A stretch of DNA of 64,000 bases, from positions 192,501 to 256,500 of the forward strand of contig MCFG01000023.1 in NCBI GenBank assembly GCA_002104895.1, read 5' to 3'. Below, piece after piece: positions 30,059 through 48,521 of this stretch. The position numbers and the translations under genes are program-made. The stretch comes from Anaeromyces robustus (lineage: Eukaryota > Neocallimastigomycota > Neocallimastigomycetes > Neocallimastigales > Neocallimastigaceae). Position 1 is the first letter of the stretch. Each line of letters opens with the position of its first letter. The notes beneath the pieces are model-generated. The model saw only the letters and a program-made list of their open reading frames with translations. It ran no database searches and was not told where the DNA came from.

Positions 30059-30210
30059 AAGTATAAATACTAGAATTAAAAATAATTATATAAATTAAGT
30101 ATAAATATTAACATTAAAAATAATTATAAAAATTAAGTATAAATATTAACATTAAAAATAATTATAAAAATTAAGTATAAATATTAGAATTAAAAATAAT
30201 TATATAAATA
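30059..30210. repeat. Four tandem copies of a 38-bp unit
   Basis: Copies start at 30059, 30097, 30135 and 30173, each beginning AAGTATAAATA and containing ATTAAAAATAATTATA. The copies differ by a few substitutions (ACTAGAATT versus TTAACATT). Copies 2 and 3 are almost identical, and copies 1 and 4 resemble each other. Confidence 0.9.
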
Positions 30211-30845
30211 ACTCACGTAAATTTTAAATACTACCTATTATGATATACCATGTTTAACATGTCACTTTAAAAATTTTATAGTATTATTGTATATACAAAA
30301 AACATATAAATATAAATTAAAAAAAAAATTATTGGTGTGTTTTATAAAATATTTCTCTGAAGATATTGTTTAAAATTATTATTCATCTTTGTAAATTAAT
30401 TTAACTTTCATATAATACCAAGCTTTTTTATAATAAAATAATATTATATATATAAATATTAAAATTCAAAAATATACATATTGCAATATAAATAATATAT
30501 ATATTTGAATAAAAAAACAATAAAAACTATATTAATAATTAAAGAAATTTTAATAAATAATTATTAAAATAATATTAATATCTCAACATATTATAATTCA
30601 ACATGAAAAAAGATTAGTCATAGTTTTTCTTTTTTTTAAAAAAAAAAATAAATTTATATAAACTATAAAAACTTATATTTAATTAAAGTTTTCAAAATAG
30701 CATTTAAAGCTTCAATTGTTAAACATCTAAATTGAACTTTTTTTTTCATTCTATCATAAAATTTATAAAATTTATATATTATATAATATATAATACAATG
30801 TATATTAATTTATAAAATATATAACAAGTATTCATAATATAATAA

Positions 30846-30979
30846 CAACATGTATTTCTATAACTAATAACAACATCTATAACTATTAATAAAAATTAAT
30901 AACAACATGTATTTCTATAACTATTAATAAAAATTAATAATCAGCATGTATTTCTATAACTATTAATAAAAATTAATAA
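30846..30979. repeat. Imperfect tandem repeat, unit about 39 bp (plus one longer copy)
   Basis: CATGTATTTCTATAACTA recurs at 30849, 30906 and 30945, followed by TTAATAAAAATTAATAA in the last two. The first interval (57 bp) contains a partial extra copy. Confidence 0.8.
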
Positions 30980-31304
30980 TAATAATAATATGTACTTGTA
31001 CAATAATATTAAAATGGAAAGAATAAATATTTTTTTATTATTTTTATTATTTCCCATTATATGTAATAAATATATGGAATTATTATTAATAATTATATAT
31101 AACAATAACCATTTTATTTATGTATCCTTAATAATTTATTTATCCGTATTTTTTATATATCTTTAATATTTTTTTATCCATATTTTTTATATATCTTTAA
31201 TATTTTTTTATCCATATTTTTTAATTATTCTTATTTTTTATTTATTCTTATTTTCTATTTATCCTTAATAACTTTTTTATCCTTATTTTTTATTTATCCA
31301 TATT

Positions 31305-31480
<176 letters not shown>

Positions 31481-33416
31481 ACTTATTTTTTTTAAAAAAA
31501 AAAATTAAAAAAAGTTAAATCAAATAATAAAATATATATAATATTAATAATATTATTTAAAAGTGTTTTTGTTTTTTTTTATAATAGAATTATACTTCTT
31601 TTTTCATTATTTATAAATTAAAACTTTAAATTATATAATAAAAATAATAAATTAATTGATTAGGAAAATTTTTCATTTTTTTTACAATTCGAATAATTCT
31701 ATGAAAAATAAAAAATTATATTATTAAAAATTAGGTTTTTTTTTTTTGTTTTGTTTTGTTTTGTTTATTTTTTTTTTTAATTTTTTTATTATTACTATTG
31801 CTCTTTTTCAATACGTTTTATTTTTTTTATAATTACTCTTTTTCAATACATTTTATTATTTTTATAATTACTCTTTTTCAGTATATTTTATTAATTTTCA
31901 AAAAAAAAATAATATAGTTTAAATAAAAAGTATAAAAAAATGCTAATAATTAACTTTAAAAATGAATTGATTAACAATAGATTCGTTAAAAAAATAATTT
32001 TAATATATAGTATTATTTATTTACATTATAACTGGAAAAATAGAATAGTTAAAATAGTAAACAATTATTTATTTAGCAATTCTTTATGTATAAATAAATC
32101 TATATATATTATATAAATTAGTATTAAATTTCAAATAAAATAAAAAAAATTAGTTTTTCCTGTTTTTCATTTATATTCATATAAAGCATCTTAATCTAAA
32201 TATTAATAAAAAAGTTAATCTTTAAATTTTAAATTAAAATTAAAAAGTAACTGTGGCTATTAGATTTATATATATATATTATTATTATTATTATTAGTAT
32301 TAGTATTTCATTCATCTTTCATTAATATATATAAATTATTATTTTTTTACTACCACACTTCGGAAAAACAATATTAAAAATAAAAAGACAATAAATTAAT
32401 TGATATATAAACATCATAAAAAAAATAAAAAAGATATGCAAGTTTGTTAAATACAGAAATTAAAATATATTTAAAGAATTATTGTTAAAATGATGAACAA
32501 TACAAAAGAAAAATGAACTAAAAAATAAGATAAAACAAATATTGTAATTAAAATATTTAATAAATTAAAAGTATAAATTTCTTAATTAATTTAAAATTAT
32601 TATCTATTATCCATTACATCTATATTGTTTATAATCATATTAAATAAATTATTAACAACATTTTAAAAAATTGTACAATACATAAACGGATAATCTTTTT
32701 ATTAAAAAAAAATCTATATTTTATTTTTATTAGTATAAATAAATGGTGAAATAAAAATAATTATTTAAAATTTAATAAAACTTAGCAATTCATAATATAT
32801 AAAAATAAATTATTTAAAAGGAAGATGATCCATAATTTAATATATATTTAATCCTATTCAATATATAAAATGTAAAAATTAAATTATTAAATGTAATAAA
32901 ACAAATTTACAATAAATTTAATCAACTTCATTGATTCATTCCGTATTCTATAATTATTAATTTATGTGTTTTTATATATATTGTTATTAAAAATAATAAT
33001 TAAATATATATTAAAAAAAATAAGAAAAAAACTTTATTGTATTTATATTATACATTTATATTTTTCTTTTTAATATATTATATAATATTCTTTCTATGAA
33101 AGAAATAAAAATAAAAAGAATAGATAGTTCATGAAGGGTTAAGTTTTTTTACATTTATGAATATTAATATATAATAAAGATTTCTAATAATAATTAAAAA
33201 AAAAATTAAAAATAAAAAAAAAAGATAATAATTAAAAACAATAAGTCTATTTAAATATAATATTAATAATAATATTATTATTATAAAGAATTATAAAATT
33301 TATAAATTTTTTAAATTTTTATAATAAAACCATTATATATTATAAAATATTTCATTATTATTTAATAATAATCATCCTTTTCTTTTTTGGATATTTTTTA
33401 AAAATGAATATAAAAA

Positions 33417-33448
<32 letters not shown>

Positions 33449-33602
33449 CTTATTCTTCATTATTTATTTTATGAAGATTTATTTAAAATTAAAATAAAAA
33501 AGAATAAAGTTGATATTTTATTGAAAATTATAATTCATATATTTCTATTAATAATATTTGTAGTTTTTGTTTTTTGTTTAATTTATTATATTATTAAATA
33601 AA

Positions 33603-36034
33603 TTAAATTGGAGCATTATCTTCAACATATAATTCATATTCAGAATGCTAATTGATTATTATTAATAAATAAAATAAAATTAAAAAATTTTAAAAAATTG
33701 AATTAATATTTTGTATTTTCCATAGGATAAAAATAAAATATTGTCAAATAAAAAAAAAAACTATTGTTCTTTAAATTATTCTAATTTATTTAGAATATTT
33801 AATTAATATTTTAAATTTTATAATACTCTTTTTTTTTTTTTTCTTAAAAAAAATTACCTTATTTCTGAATGAGAACTTCGGTGAAGCATGAGTAACATAA
33901 TTCATTTTTACACTGTATGAATCAGGACTTGGGAATACAACCTTGCGTGGTTTTACAGGACTTGCTCTCTTTTTATTCTCTGTTAAACAAAAAAAATAAT
34001 AACATATTTATTATATATTTATTATATGATTAATAAAAATAAATTAACATAAAAAAAATTCCTTATAATATATTCTTTTTTATTGAATTTTTATTTTATA
34101 TATATATAATTTCATTTTTTATAAAGCAATTTTTAATATAATTAAAATAAAAAAAAACTTACTCAAAGATTCTTCAACAGAAATATATTCAGTAGATTGG
34201 AATCTTTCCTTCAAAGTATAGGATGGTGGTTCTTTTAAGTATACATTATAATTGGTTGTAGCATAAGCAGCTGGACCTGGTGAAATAGTGGATGCTTTTT
34301 TTGTTATTAAAAAAAAATAATAATCAATAAAAAAGAATTAATATTTATAACTTTAATATTTAATTTATATATATATATATATTAGTAGTAGTAGTAATAG
34401 TATTTAAAATATATATGTTTTTAATATATACACTTTAATTCTCTTTTTGGATTTATTGACCAAGATGGTGAACATCCAACAGTTGTAGCTCGGGAATATC
34501 TATTTGTATATTTTTTTTTTTATTTTTTTTTTATTTTTTTTTTTTTTTTTTTTTTTGAAAAATATAAAATATTAATATTTAATCTAATAAAGAGAGAAAA
34601 AAAAAGATAAAAAAGCAAATAAAATTATTTAATAAAATAATTTAAGATAATATAAATTATTATACCATATTATAATATAGTATAATAAATTTATGTCAAT
34701 TTTATAATAATGATATAATAACATTAAAAATAAAAATAAAAAAATTATTAATAAAAAAATATAAATAAAATTATATTTACTGTGCTGGACCAGGATTTGG
34801 ATCGGCTGATAATTTTTATATTTATATGTTTGATTGTTTTATTTTATTATATATGATATATATATAATATAAAAATAGAAAAAGGTTATAATTAATATAA
34901 AATATATATATAACTAATAATTCTATTTATTTTCATTTTTATTATACAATAAAAAAAACTTAAAATATATATATATATATAATATAAAAGATAAAATTGT
35001 CTTTTTTACTTTTTAATGGTTTATTTCTTGACTTTATTGAATAAGATGGATTTTTCTTATAAATAGTATTACAAGTTTGATCATAAGTTCCTGGACCTGG
35101 GAAATTAATAGCTATTTTTTTCATTATTATAAGTATAATTAAAAAATTATAATAATAAAATTTTCAATAAAGAAAAAACAATTAATAATGACATTATTGC
35201 TAAATATATATAATACATAATTAAATATATTAAATATATTTATCAAAAAAAATATTTACTATCATTCTTAAATCCTTTTGTTTTAACTCTTAAAGAATAT
35301 GATGGACCATTATATTGACCAGTTCTACATACTGATGGGAAAAATTTATTTGGACTTGGTGATACTTTTGTTATTAATTTTTTAATAATATTTAATAATA
35401 TATACATACATATATATTAGTCTTATTTATTATAATGTTTTTTTTTTTTTTTTAATTTTATTATTATTATTATTATTATTATTTTATATGTAGACTCAGT
35501 GTATATTTACCAATTTCTTATATATATTATAAAATTATAATGAATGATTCATAATATCATAATATCATAATATCATAATAAAAGATAATAATTGATTATA
35601 AATATTATTATTATTAAATATTATTAAAATTATTAATTATATTATATATTTAAATAATAAAAATTAATATTATATATTGTAGATTTATAGTTTAGAAAAT
35701 ATATATATATTTTAAAATATATATATAATAAATAATAATATAATATTAGTTTTATTAAATAAATACTTTGATTAGGATCAAAATATATTCCAAAAGAATA
35801 AGCTGGAGCTCTTAATTTATATGATTTTCTTCCAAGAGTAGTTGGTAATGAATAAGCAGCTGGACCTGGACCTTTTATTTTAGCTTGAATTGGATAGTCT
35901 TTTGGTGGTTCAATTACTAATCCTTTTTTCTTTGTATCAGAATTCTTCTTTTTCATATATTTATTTGGATCTTTTGGTTTATCAACTTCTGAAGAAGTCT
36001 TTTTAGTTTCATTTTTGGGGTTTTTTTCTTCCAT
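33603..36034 (-). CDS. SHIPPO/ODF3-like STPGR-repeat flagellar protein (8 exons, 288 aa)
   Basis: Members of this family (ODF3/CIMAP1) bind inside or along axonemal microtubules (family knowledge), so a role in the zoospore flagellum is likely. Exons 35767-36034, 35260-35364, 35010-35111, 34781-34805 (25 nt), 34432-34499, 34163-34294, 33858-33979 and 33603-33647 sum to 867 nt in frame. The first ~50 residues are Lys-rich. Then STPGR-type repeats follow: GPGPAAYSLP, SPSPNKFFPS, FPGPGTYDQT, PNPGPAQYS, SPGPAAYAT and PSPDSYSV. Between them are the usual PSYS/PAYSFG partners. The 25-nt micro-exon encodes one PNPGPAQ motif on its own. Length is near the ~254 aa of human ODF3. The C-terminus is acidic (YELYVEDNAPI). 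The gene is divergent from the Sel1-repeat gene. Confidence 0.88.
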
Positions 36035-36960
36035 TATAAAATTTCTATATATAAATCTTTTTTATTTTACTTTTTTTTTTTTTGATATATCAAATGATGT
36101 TTATTAATTTATTTTATTGTTATATCTACAAATAAGCCAAAAAAAATGAAATTAGTATAATTATAACTACAAGTAAAAACAATAAAATAAAAAAAAGATA
36201 AAGAAAAACAAAATGTTATAAATATTTAATTAATTTTTGTTTTTAAGTTCTTATTATTAACTACTATTTTTTTATTTGTTTCATTTGATCTCTAATTTGC
36301 ATAAAAATTTATTGGTTTCCTAAAATAAATATAAGAAAAGTAATTATGTATATAAATATAAAATCTAATTATTTATATTCATTATTTAATTATAAATTTA
36401 TTTTATTAACATTTTTAATACCTCCAAGAGAAAAAAATTATTAATTATATTTTATATATAATTAAACTTCATATTGCATTCAATATATAATTTTTTTTTA
36501 TATTAAAATTATAAAAAAAATATATTAATATAAAAAAAATTAGTATTAATATAATATTATTAATTATAATTAAAGTTAGTGGGATGCATTAAATCAAATA
36601 AAAAAAAATAAAAAAAAATAAAAAAAATGTATGATACATAATCATCGAAAAAAAAAATAACTTTGAAAATTTTATTATATTTATTATTTCTTGTTTTGAT
36701 GTTAAAAATTTAAATATTACATTATATTAATAATCAATTTAAATATTACATTAAATTTTTTTAATTTCTACATAGAAAAAAAATTGACATGGTCTTTTTT
36801 TTATTATTACTATTAAATATTAATTTTTTTTTTTTTTTATTTTTAGAATGAAATATTAAATAAAATTATATTAATTTTAATAATCTATTTTTTTATTTAT
36901 ACCTTTCCCCTTAAATATATAAAAGGAATATAATAAAATATATTTTTATATAAAGTGAGA

Positions 36961-37005
<45 letters not shown>

Positions 37006-37500
37006 GTTATTATATATATATTATATTTAATGCAAATTTTAGTGAAATACTATAAAAACATAATTTAAATTTTTTACTTTTTTCTGATAAAAAATTAAAG
37101 GAAGAAAAATTATAATAATTATAAAAATAATTATTACATTAAAAAAAAGTATATTAAAATTATTTTATATAATGTTATGAATTTTTGTATTACTTAACAA
37201 TAGTATGTTATATATATATAAATAGTTTAAGATAATTAAATATTTAAAACATAAATATATATATAATTATATTAATATATATAAATAATTTAAAAAAAAA
37301 AGAATCTATACAATAAATTTGTAAAGACTAATATAACTAAAAGATCAATCTATTATATATTTAATAATTATTGAAATATATATATCTCATTGACTTAACA
37401 TAAATTTTTATTTATTTTTTTTATATTATTATATGTTATTAAATGAATAAAAATGGGGAAAAATGAATAATAAATACTAAAATAATATATTTTTAGAATA

Positions 37501-37531
<31 letters not shown>

Positions 37532-38586
37532 AATCTATTAAGTATAAAAATTAAAAAATAAATATTACTTTAATAATTCAAATTCTTTAAAATAAAGCAA
37601 TTTATATGATATATATACATAAATTAATTGTTAAAATACATTTATTTTATGAAATAAAACCTTTTGATATCTTTATTTAATTCTATCTCTTTAATAATTA
37701 GAATAATATTATTTTAGTAGTTAGATATATTTATATATATATTATTGTAATTAATTTTTTTTTTAATCCTATTAATACTACCAAAACCTAATTAAAAGTT
37801 TGTGTGGAAAAATTCAGTATGTAGTTAATTTGAATTTTAATATTTCATAGTTATTTATTATATTATTTATTATTTATAAATTTATTATTTATTATTTATA
37901 AATTTATTTATTTATTCCATTATATTACTGTTTAAAGGTTAGTTTTCTTAAATAATTAAAATTTTTTTTAAAAGAATCAAATTTTTTCTTTAACCCTTTA
38001 ATTAATTTTTTATTCAAAAGTTAATTTAACAAAATTTAATTTAATAGTCTTTTTTTTTTATCTTCATCAGAAAGCCAAAAAGTATTAATTTTATTTCCAT
38101 CGAAATCACCTTAAAAAACATTAGTAAAGTTAAAATTTTATATTTTTTGTAGTGTAAAAATTTATTATTATATATAAATATTTATTATTTAATTATAATA
38201 TTATATATACATATATAATTCATTTTTTATTTTATCATTTTTTTTCTTTTATTTATTTTATTATATTTGTTTATTGTTAAGATATTATAAAAAAGTGTTA
38301 TTCATTATTCGTAGTTAATTATATTATTATTAACTATTAATTATTATTTATTTTTAATTTTTCATTTTTATTATATTACTAAAATAATATAAGAATTATA
38401 TGTTAAAAAAATAATTACATATCTAATTTTTTCTAGAAATATAATGAAAATAAAGAAATAAAAATAATAATTATATATGCTATTTTTATGTTATTATTTT
38501 TTTTTTAAATATTATATTAAAATATTATTTTATGTTTTTATATATAACATTAAATAAATAATACGTGAATGTTTTCTTAATGAATT

Positions 38587-38652
<66 letters not shown>

Positions 38653-39040
38653 GGTATAATTATTTTTAATAGTAATAATATGTTTAATAAAAAAGTCTAA
38701 TATTAAAATATAAAAATAAATTAAAAATAATATTGGTAGTAACAATAAAATAATATTAATCATAATAACAACAATTTTTTTTGAAATTAATAAAAAAAAT
38801 ATTAATAAATCAAAAGAATTTTATTGCCATAAAAAAAAAAAAGAAAAAGGAATTAAAAAATTTTTTTTTAAATGAAATGAAACATATAAAAAATTAAAGT
38901 TTAAATGTTGAAATTAAAATTTATAGCTTTAATTTTATTTATTATTAAAATAATTAAAAAAAAATTTAAAAAAAACAGAAAAAAGAAAAACAAAGTAATG
39001 TATATACTTTTATATATAGTTTTTTTTTTTTTAATTAGAA
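36035..39040. other. Divergent intergenic region between SHIPPO and Sel1-repeat genes
   Basis: About 3 kb that should contain both promoters. It is mostly A/T runs, including a poly-A run of about 39 bases at 36963-37002, a short AAAT array (37499-37531) and an (AAT)n array (38589-38651). One patch of more balanced composition (38036-38109, described separately) could be an exon. The 77-codon frame at 38530-38763 is repeat-derived. Confidence 0.55.
38036..38109 (-). other. Possible terminal exon of an unrecognised gene
   Basis: On the minus strand an AG at 38110-38111 is followed by an open 74-nt stretch ending in TAA. It would read GDFDGNKINTFWLSDEDKKK then RLLN and stop. It has more G/C and a more protein-like residue mix than its surroundings. 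No partner exon could be found up to 39040, so this is only a candidate; it may be chance. Confidence 0.2.
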
Positions 39041-42000
39041 ATGGATGATCAATACGATAATTATGAATCTTTTAAATTAAATACTAATTCTATAACGGAG
39101 TATAATGAACACACATCAGATAATATTAATTTAGAAAATATTCCAAATTCAGTTGAAATAGATAAAAATGAATATAAATCAGTAAATAAAGATAATGTCC
39201 ATCAATTAAATGATGAAAATAATAATAATAATGTAGATACTACAGCTGATGAACCTTATAATAATGATAATGATGAAAATATAGATAATAATAATGTTAT
39301 TATAGATAAAGATATAAAAGGAATAAGTAATAATGAAATACAGGAACAAGATAATAATGGCGTAAATAATATTAATGAAAATAATATAAATGATGATGAT
39401 AAAAACAGTAATAATGGTGAGGTCGAAAATACAAATAATATTGAAATTGATAATAATAATAACAATAATTTTGGTGAGGATAATAAGAATAACGAAATTG
39501 AAGATAATAATATAGAAAATAATAAAATTGATAAAGATAATATTGATGAAAATAATAAAAGTGAAAAAGTTGATGAAAATAATATATATGAAGAAGTTAA
39601 TGAAAATAATATGCATGAAGAAGTTGATGAAAATAATAAACATGAAGAAGTTAATGAAAACAATATACATAAAGAAGCTGATGAAAATAATGAAAATGAA
39701 GAAAAGATTAGTCCTAATATAGAAATCAACAATAATGATAATAATAGTAATGATAATGATAGTTATAACAATAACAATAACAATAATAATAACGACAACA
39801 ATAACAACAACGACAATAATAATGATAATGGTAATGATATTGATAATAATATTGATAATAATAATAATATTGATCATAATAATGATGATAATAACAATAA
39901 TGATTATTCAGCAATAGTAATAAAAAATTCAGAAGAAAATTCAAAGGATCAAAATAATAAAGAAGTTGAAGAAGTGAAAAAAGAAGAAATAAATGTAGAT
40001 GAACAAATTCAAGAAGAAATTAAAAATGAAATTAATAAAGAGAAAGAAGAAGAAATAAATATAAATGAACAAATTGAAGAAGAAATTAAAAATGAAATTA
40101 ATGAAGATAAAGAAGAAGAAATAAATATAAATGAAGAAAATCAAGAAGAAATTAAAAATGAAATTCATGAAGAGAAAAAAGAAGAAATAAAAATAAATGA
40201 AGAAAATCAAGAAGAAATTAAAAATGAAGTTAATGAAGAGAAAAAGGAAGAAATAAATATAAATGAAGAAAATCAAAAAGAAATTAAAAATGAAATTCAT
40301 GAAGAGAAAGAAGAGGAAATAAAAATAAATGAAGAAAATCAAGAAGAAATTAAAAATGAAGTTAATGAAGAGAAAAAGGAAGAAATAAATATAAATGAAG
40401 AAAATCAAAAAGAAATTAAAAATGAGATAAATGAAGAGAAAAAAGAAGAGATAAATATAAATGAACAAATTCAAGAAGAAATTAAAAATGAAATTCATGA
40501 AGAGAAAGATGCAGAAATAAATATAAATGAACAAATTCAAGAAGAAATTAAAAATGAAGTTAATGAAGATAAAAAAGAAGAGATAAAAATAAATAAAGAA
40601 AATCAAGAAGAAATTAAAAATGAAATTAATGAAGAGAAAGAAGAAGAAATAAAAACAAATGAAGAAAACCAAGAGGAAATTAAAAATGAGATAAATGAAG
40701 AGAAAAAAGAAGAAATAAATATAAATGAACAAAAAAAAGAAGAAAATTTAGCAGAAAATGTGGAAATTAAAGGAGAATTTCATAATATATTACATAATAA
40801 TATATTATCAGATGGAGGTGATCATACAGAATTGAAACAAAGTATATCAAATTTATATGATAAAATTAAAGAATTAAGTCAAGAAAATATTAATGTTGAA
40901 AATAAAAGTGAACGTGAAAGTACAGAAGAAGGTTCTTTTTTTTTTTTTTTTTTATTTTTTATTTTTATTTTTTTTATTAAAATTAAAGGAATATATAATA
41001 TTTTAATTTTATTTAACTATATATTATACAAACAAACATACTAATTCATATATATTTATTTATAAATTTATAATATATACATAATGTTAATAAAATTATA
41101 ATATAAACAAATAATATATATATATATTAATGAAATATTTTCAATAATAATAATAAAAAAAAAAAAAAAAAAAACAATCATTTTGTAGAGAGTCCAACAT
41201 CGTTAAATGAAAATAAAAATAAAGATATTTTAAGAGTTGTACAAGAAACTGGAAGTGTTGAAGATCTTCATAAATTTTATCAATCTTTTAGTGGTACTAT
41301 TCAAAAATTTAAACCATTACATACTCCTTCACCAGAATTATGTGCAACTATTAATAATCGTTATCATAATAATATTAATATTCAAGAATTTTTTGAACGT
41401 TTAGAAAATATTACAACTCAAAATGCTCAAGCTATTAATAATTCATTATCATCTTTAGTTACTCATGTTCATAAAGATAGTCAAGATGATATTCGTATTA
41501 ATCGATGGAACTCTTCTTTAAGTTTTAGAGGAGGTTTAGGAAAGAGAAGTAGTGGTGGTCAAGATGATAATAGTCATAGAGCAGATGCTTTAAAACATCC
41601 TAAAAAAGGATTAAATACTGGTGAAACAAAATTAAATAAAAGTTATAGATCTTATTTTAAATTTGCAAAAAAAAAATTTAATCATGAAAATAAAATTTTT
41701 GAAAGTAATATTATTAATGATACAATTCCTGTACCTAAAATAAATATTCCAGAACTTCCAAAAGTTCTTTCAGATGAAGATCAACCTTTACGAGATCCAT
41801 TATCTCTTGGTATTTATTATCATAATCATCAACAATATGAAATTGCTGATTATTATTTTACTTTATCTTCTATCGATAATAATGCTCTTGGTTTATACCT
41901 TCATGGTATGTATGTAAAATATGGTCATGATATTCCAGAATTAGGTTTTCAATATTTATTAAAATCAGCAGAAGCTAGTATTCAATCTATTCCTACTATT

Positions 42001-42652
42001 CATCATAGAAGAAGTAATCCTAATAGATCACCTTTAATGAAATCATCAGATACTATTAATGATGGAAAAGATATTGATTTTCTAAGATTACATAAAATAC
42101 CAGAAGATGGGTTTCTAAGAATAAGTAATATATTTATATTTATAAAATTAATAAAATAAAAAATACAATAATATTAATAATAATATATTATATAAAATAA
42201 AAACAATCATAAAATAATTATTTATTAATATTAATCATATATGTATATATATAAATAAATAAATTTTATTATTTTTAAAAGATTCTCATGAAATGATAGC
42301 AGAAAAAATGTTAATGAAAACAAATATTGCCGATATGGTAACTAAATTAACTGATGAAGAATTTGAAACATGGATTGTTCGATGTATTGTTTCTTTACCA
42401 ATATATGAAATAGGTCAATCATTTTTACATGGACATGGTGTACCTAAATCTACATCTAAAGCAGTATATTGTTTTAATGTAGCAGCTTATATGGGGGATG
42501 CTGATGCTCAATTAGTATTAGCTCAATGTTATAAACATGGTATAGGTGTTAAAAAGACAAGAAAATTAGCTGCAATGTGGTATAGAAAAGCACATGCTAA
42601 TGGAAAATGTATTTTTGGTGAAAGTTGGGTATGGAAATCGAAATATGATTAA
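39041..42652 (+). CDS. Asn/Glu-rich protein with C-terminal Sel1-like repeats (3 exons, 1065 aa)
   Basis: Exons 39041-40931, 41189-42124 and 42282-42652 keep one frame (3198 nt). Residues 1-320 are disordered and Asn/Asp-rich, with five 9-residue repeats (39569-39703). Residues 321-562 are exactly eleven 22-residue Glu/Lys/Asn repeats, likely a long charged helix. A conserved-looking part begins at exon 2 (KDILRVVQETGSVEDLHKFY), with RWNSSLSFRGGLGKR further on. The C-terminus has Sel1-like repeats: LGIYYHNHQQYEIADYYF, then GQSFLHGHGVPKSTSKAVYC, then AQCYKHGIGVKKTRKLAAMW. It closes with GESWVWKSKYD. This Sel1 block with a terminal W-x-KxKY motif recalls fungal Dsf2/Nif1-type cell-cycle/polarity proteins; that link is inferred from memory. 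Sel1 repeats are protein-binding scaffolds. The long opposite-strand frames here are shadows. Confidence 0.8.
39569..39703 (+). repeat. Coding minisatellite, 5 x 27 bp
   Basis: Encodes five nine-residue units of the form V-D/N-ENN-x-x-EE within the Asn-rich head of the Sel1-repeat protein. VD and VN alternate. Confidence 0.88.
40001..40726 (+). repeat. Coding minisatellite, exactly 11 x 66 bp
   Basis: Encodes eleven 22-residue units of consensus EENQEEIKNEINEEKKEEIN plus IN. All copies are the same length. Variants are in register: EQIQ or EENQ at the head, INE/IHE/VNE in the middle and ININ/IKIN at the end. Alternating IHE/VNE pairs suggest past duplication of two-unit blocks. Confidence 0.95.
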
Positions 42653-42960
42653 ATGAATTACTATTACTATTATTAATATTATTATTTATTTTATTTTATT
42701 TTAAAATTTTTTTATTACTAGTTTAATAATTTATAAATAAATAAAAATCAAATAAATTAAATAAATAATAATGAAGTTAAGAATAAAATTATAAAATAAA
42801 ATAAAATAATAATAGTAATAAAATATATATTATTGAAATATTTATTTAATAATTTAAAAATACTAAGGATACTAAAAGTAATATAATTTTAAATAAAAAA
42901 GTTATATTAATTAAATATATAAAAGAATAAAAAAAAAATTTGGTAAAAATTATGTTTTTT

Positions 42961-42995
<35 letters not shown>

Positions 42996-43282
42996 TAATA
43001 CATTTAAATATAATTAAATAAAACCGATATTACTATTTTCTTTTATATATTGCATAATATATATATATATATTCAATATCTGTTTCTTTATTCTATTTAA
43101 AATAAATTATTCTATTGTTCTATTTATACATTAATGTATAATATACATGTGTTACAATCATTTTTTTTTTTTTTTTAAAAAAAATGATAATTTATAGTGT
43201 TTGTTATTTTTATAGTTTTGATATAATGAAAAAGTTTAAAATAATATATATATAGTAGATATGAATGTATTATATATATTAT
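42653..43282. other. Convergent 3' intergenic region
   Basis: 630 bp between the 3' ends of the Sel1-repeat gene and the HECT ligase. It contains a short (TTTA)n run (42958-42995), (AT)n runs and a poly-T run. No gene seen. Confidence 0.6.

Positions 43283-48521
<5,239 letters not shown>

Noticed and set aside
36262-36310. Exon-like minus-strand patch near the SHIPPO start, with MQIRDQMKQIKK
   Set aside because: The only usable acceptor puts a stop before this frame, and the other two frames stop within a few codons.
39206-40732. Long minus-strand ORFs (223, 158 and 263 codons)
   Set aside because: They are mirror images of the Asn/Glu-rich coding repeats of the Sel1 gene, giving only Ile/Phe/Leu/Tyr strings. 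The plus-strand model runs through conserved Sel1 motifs.
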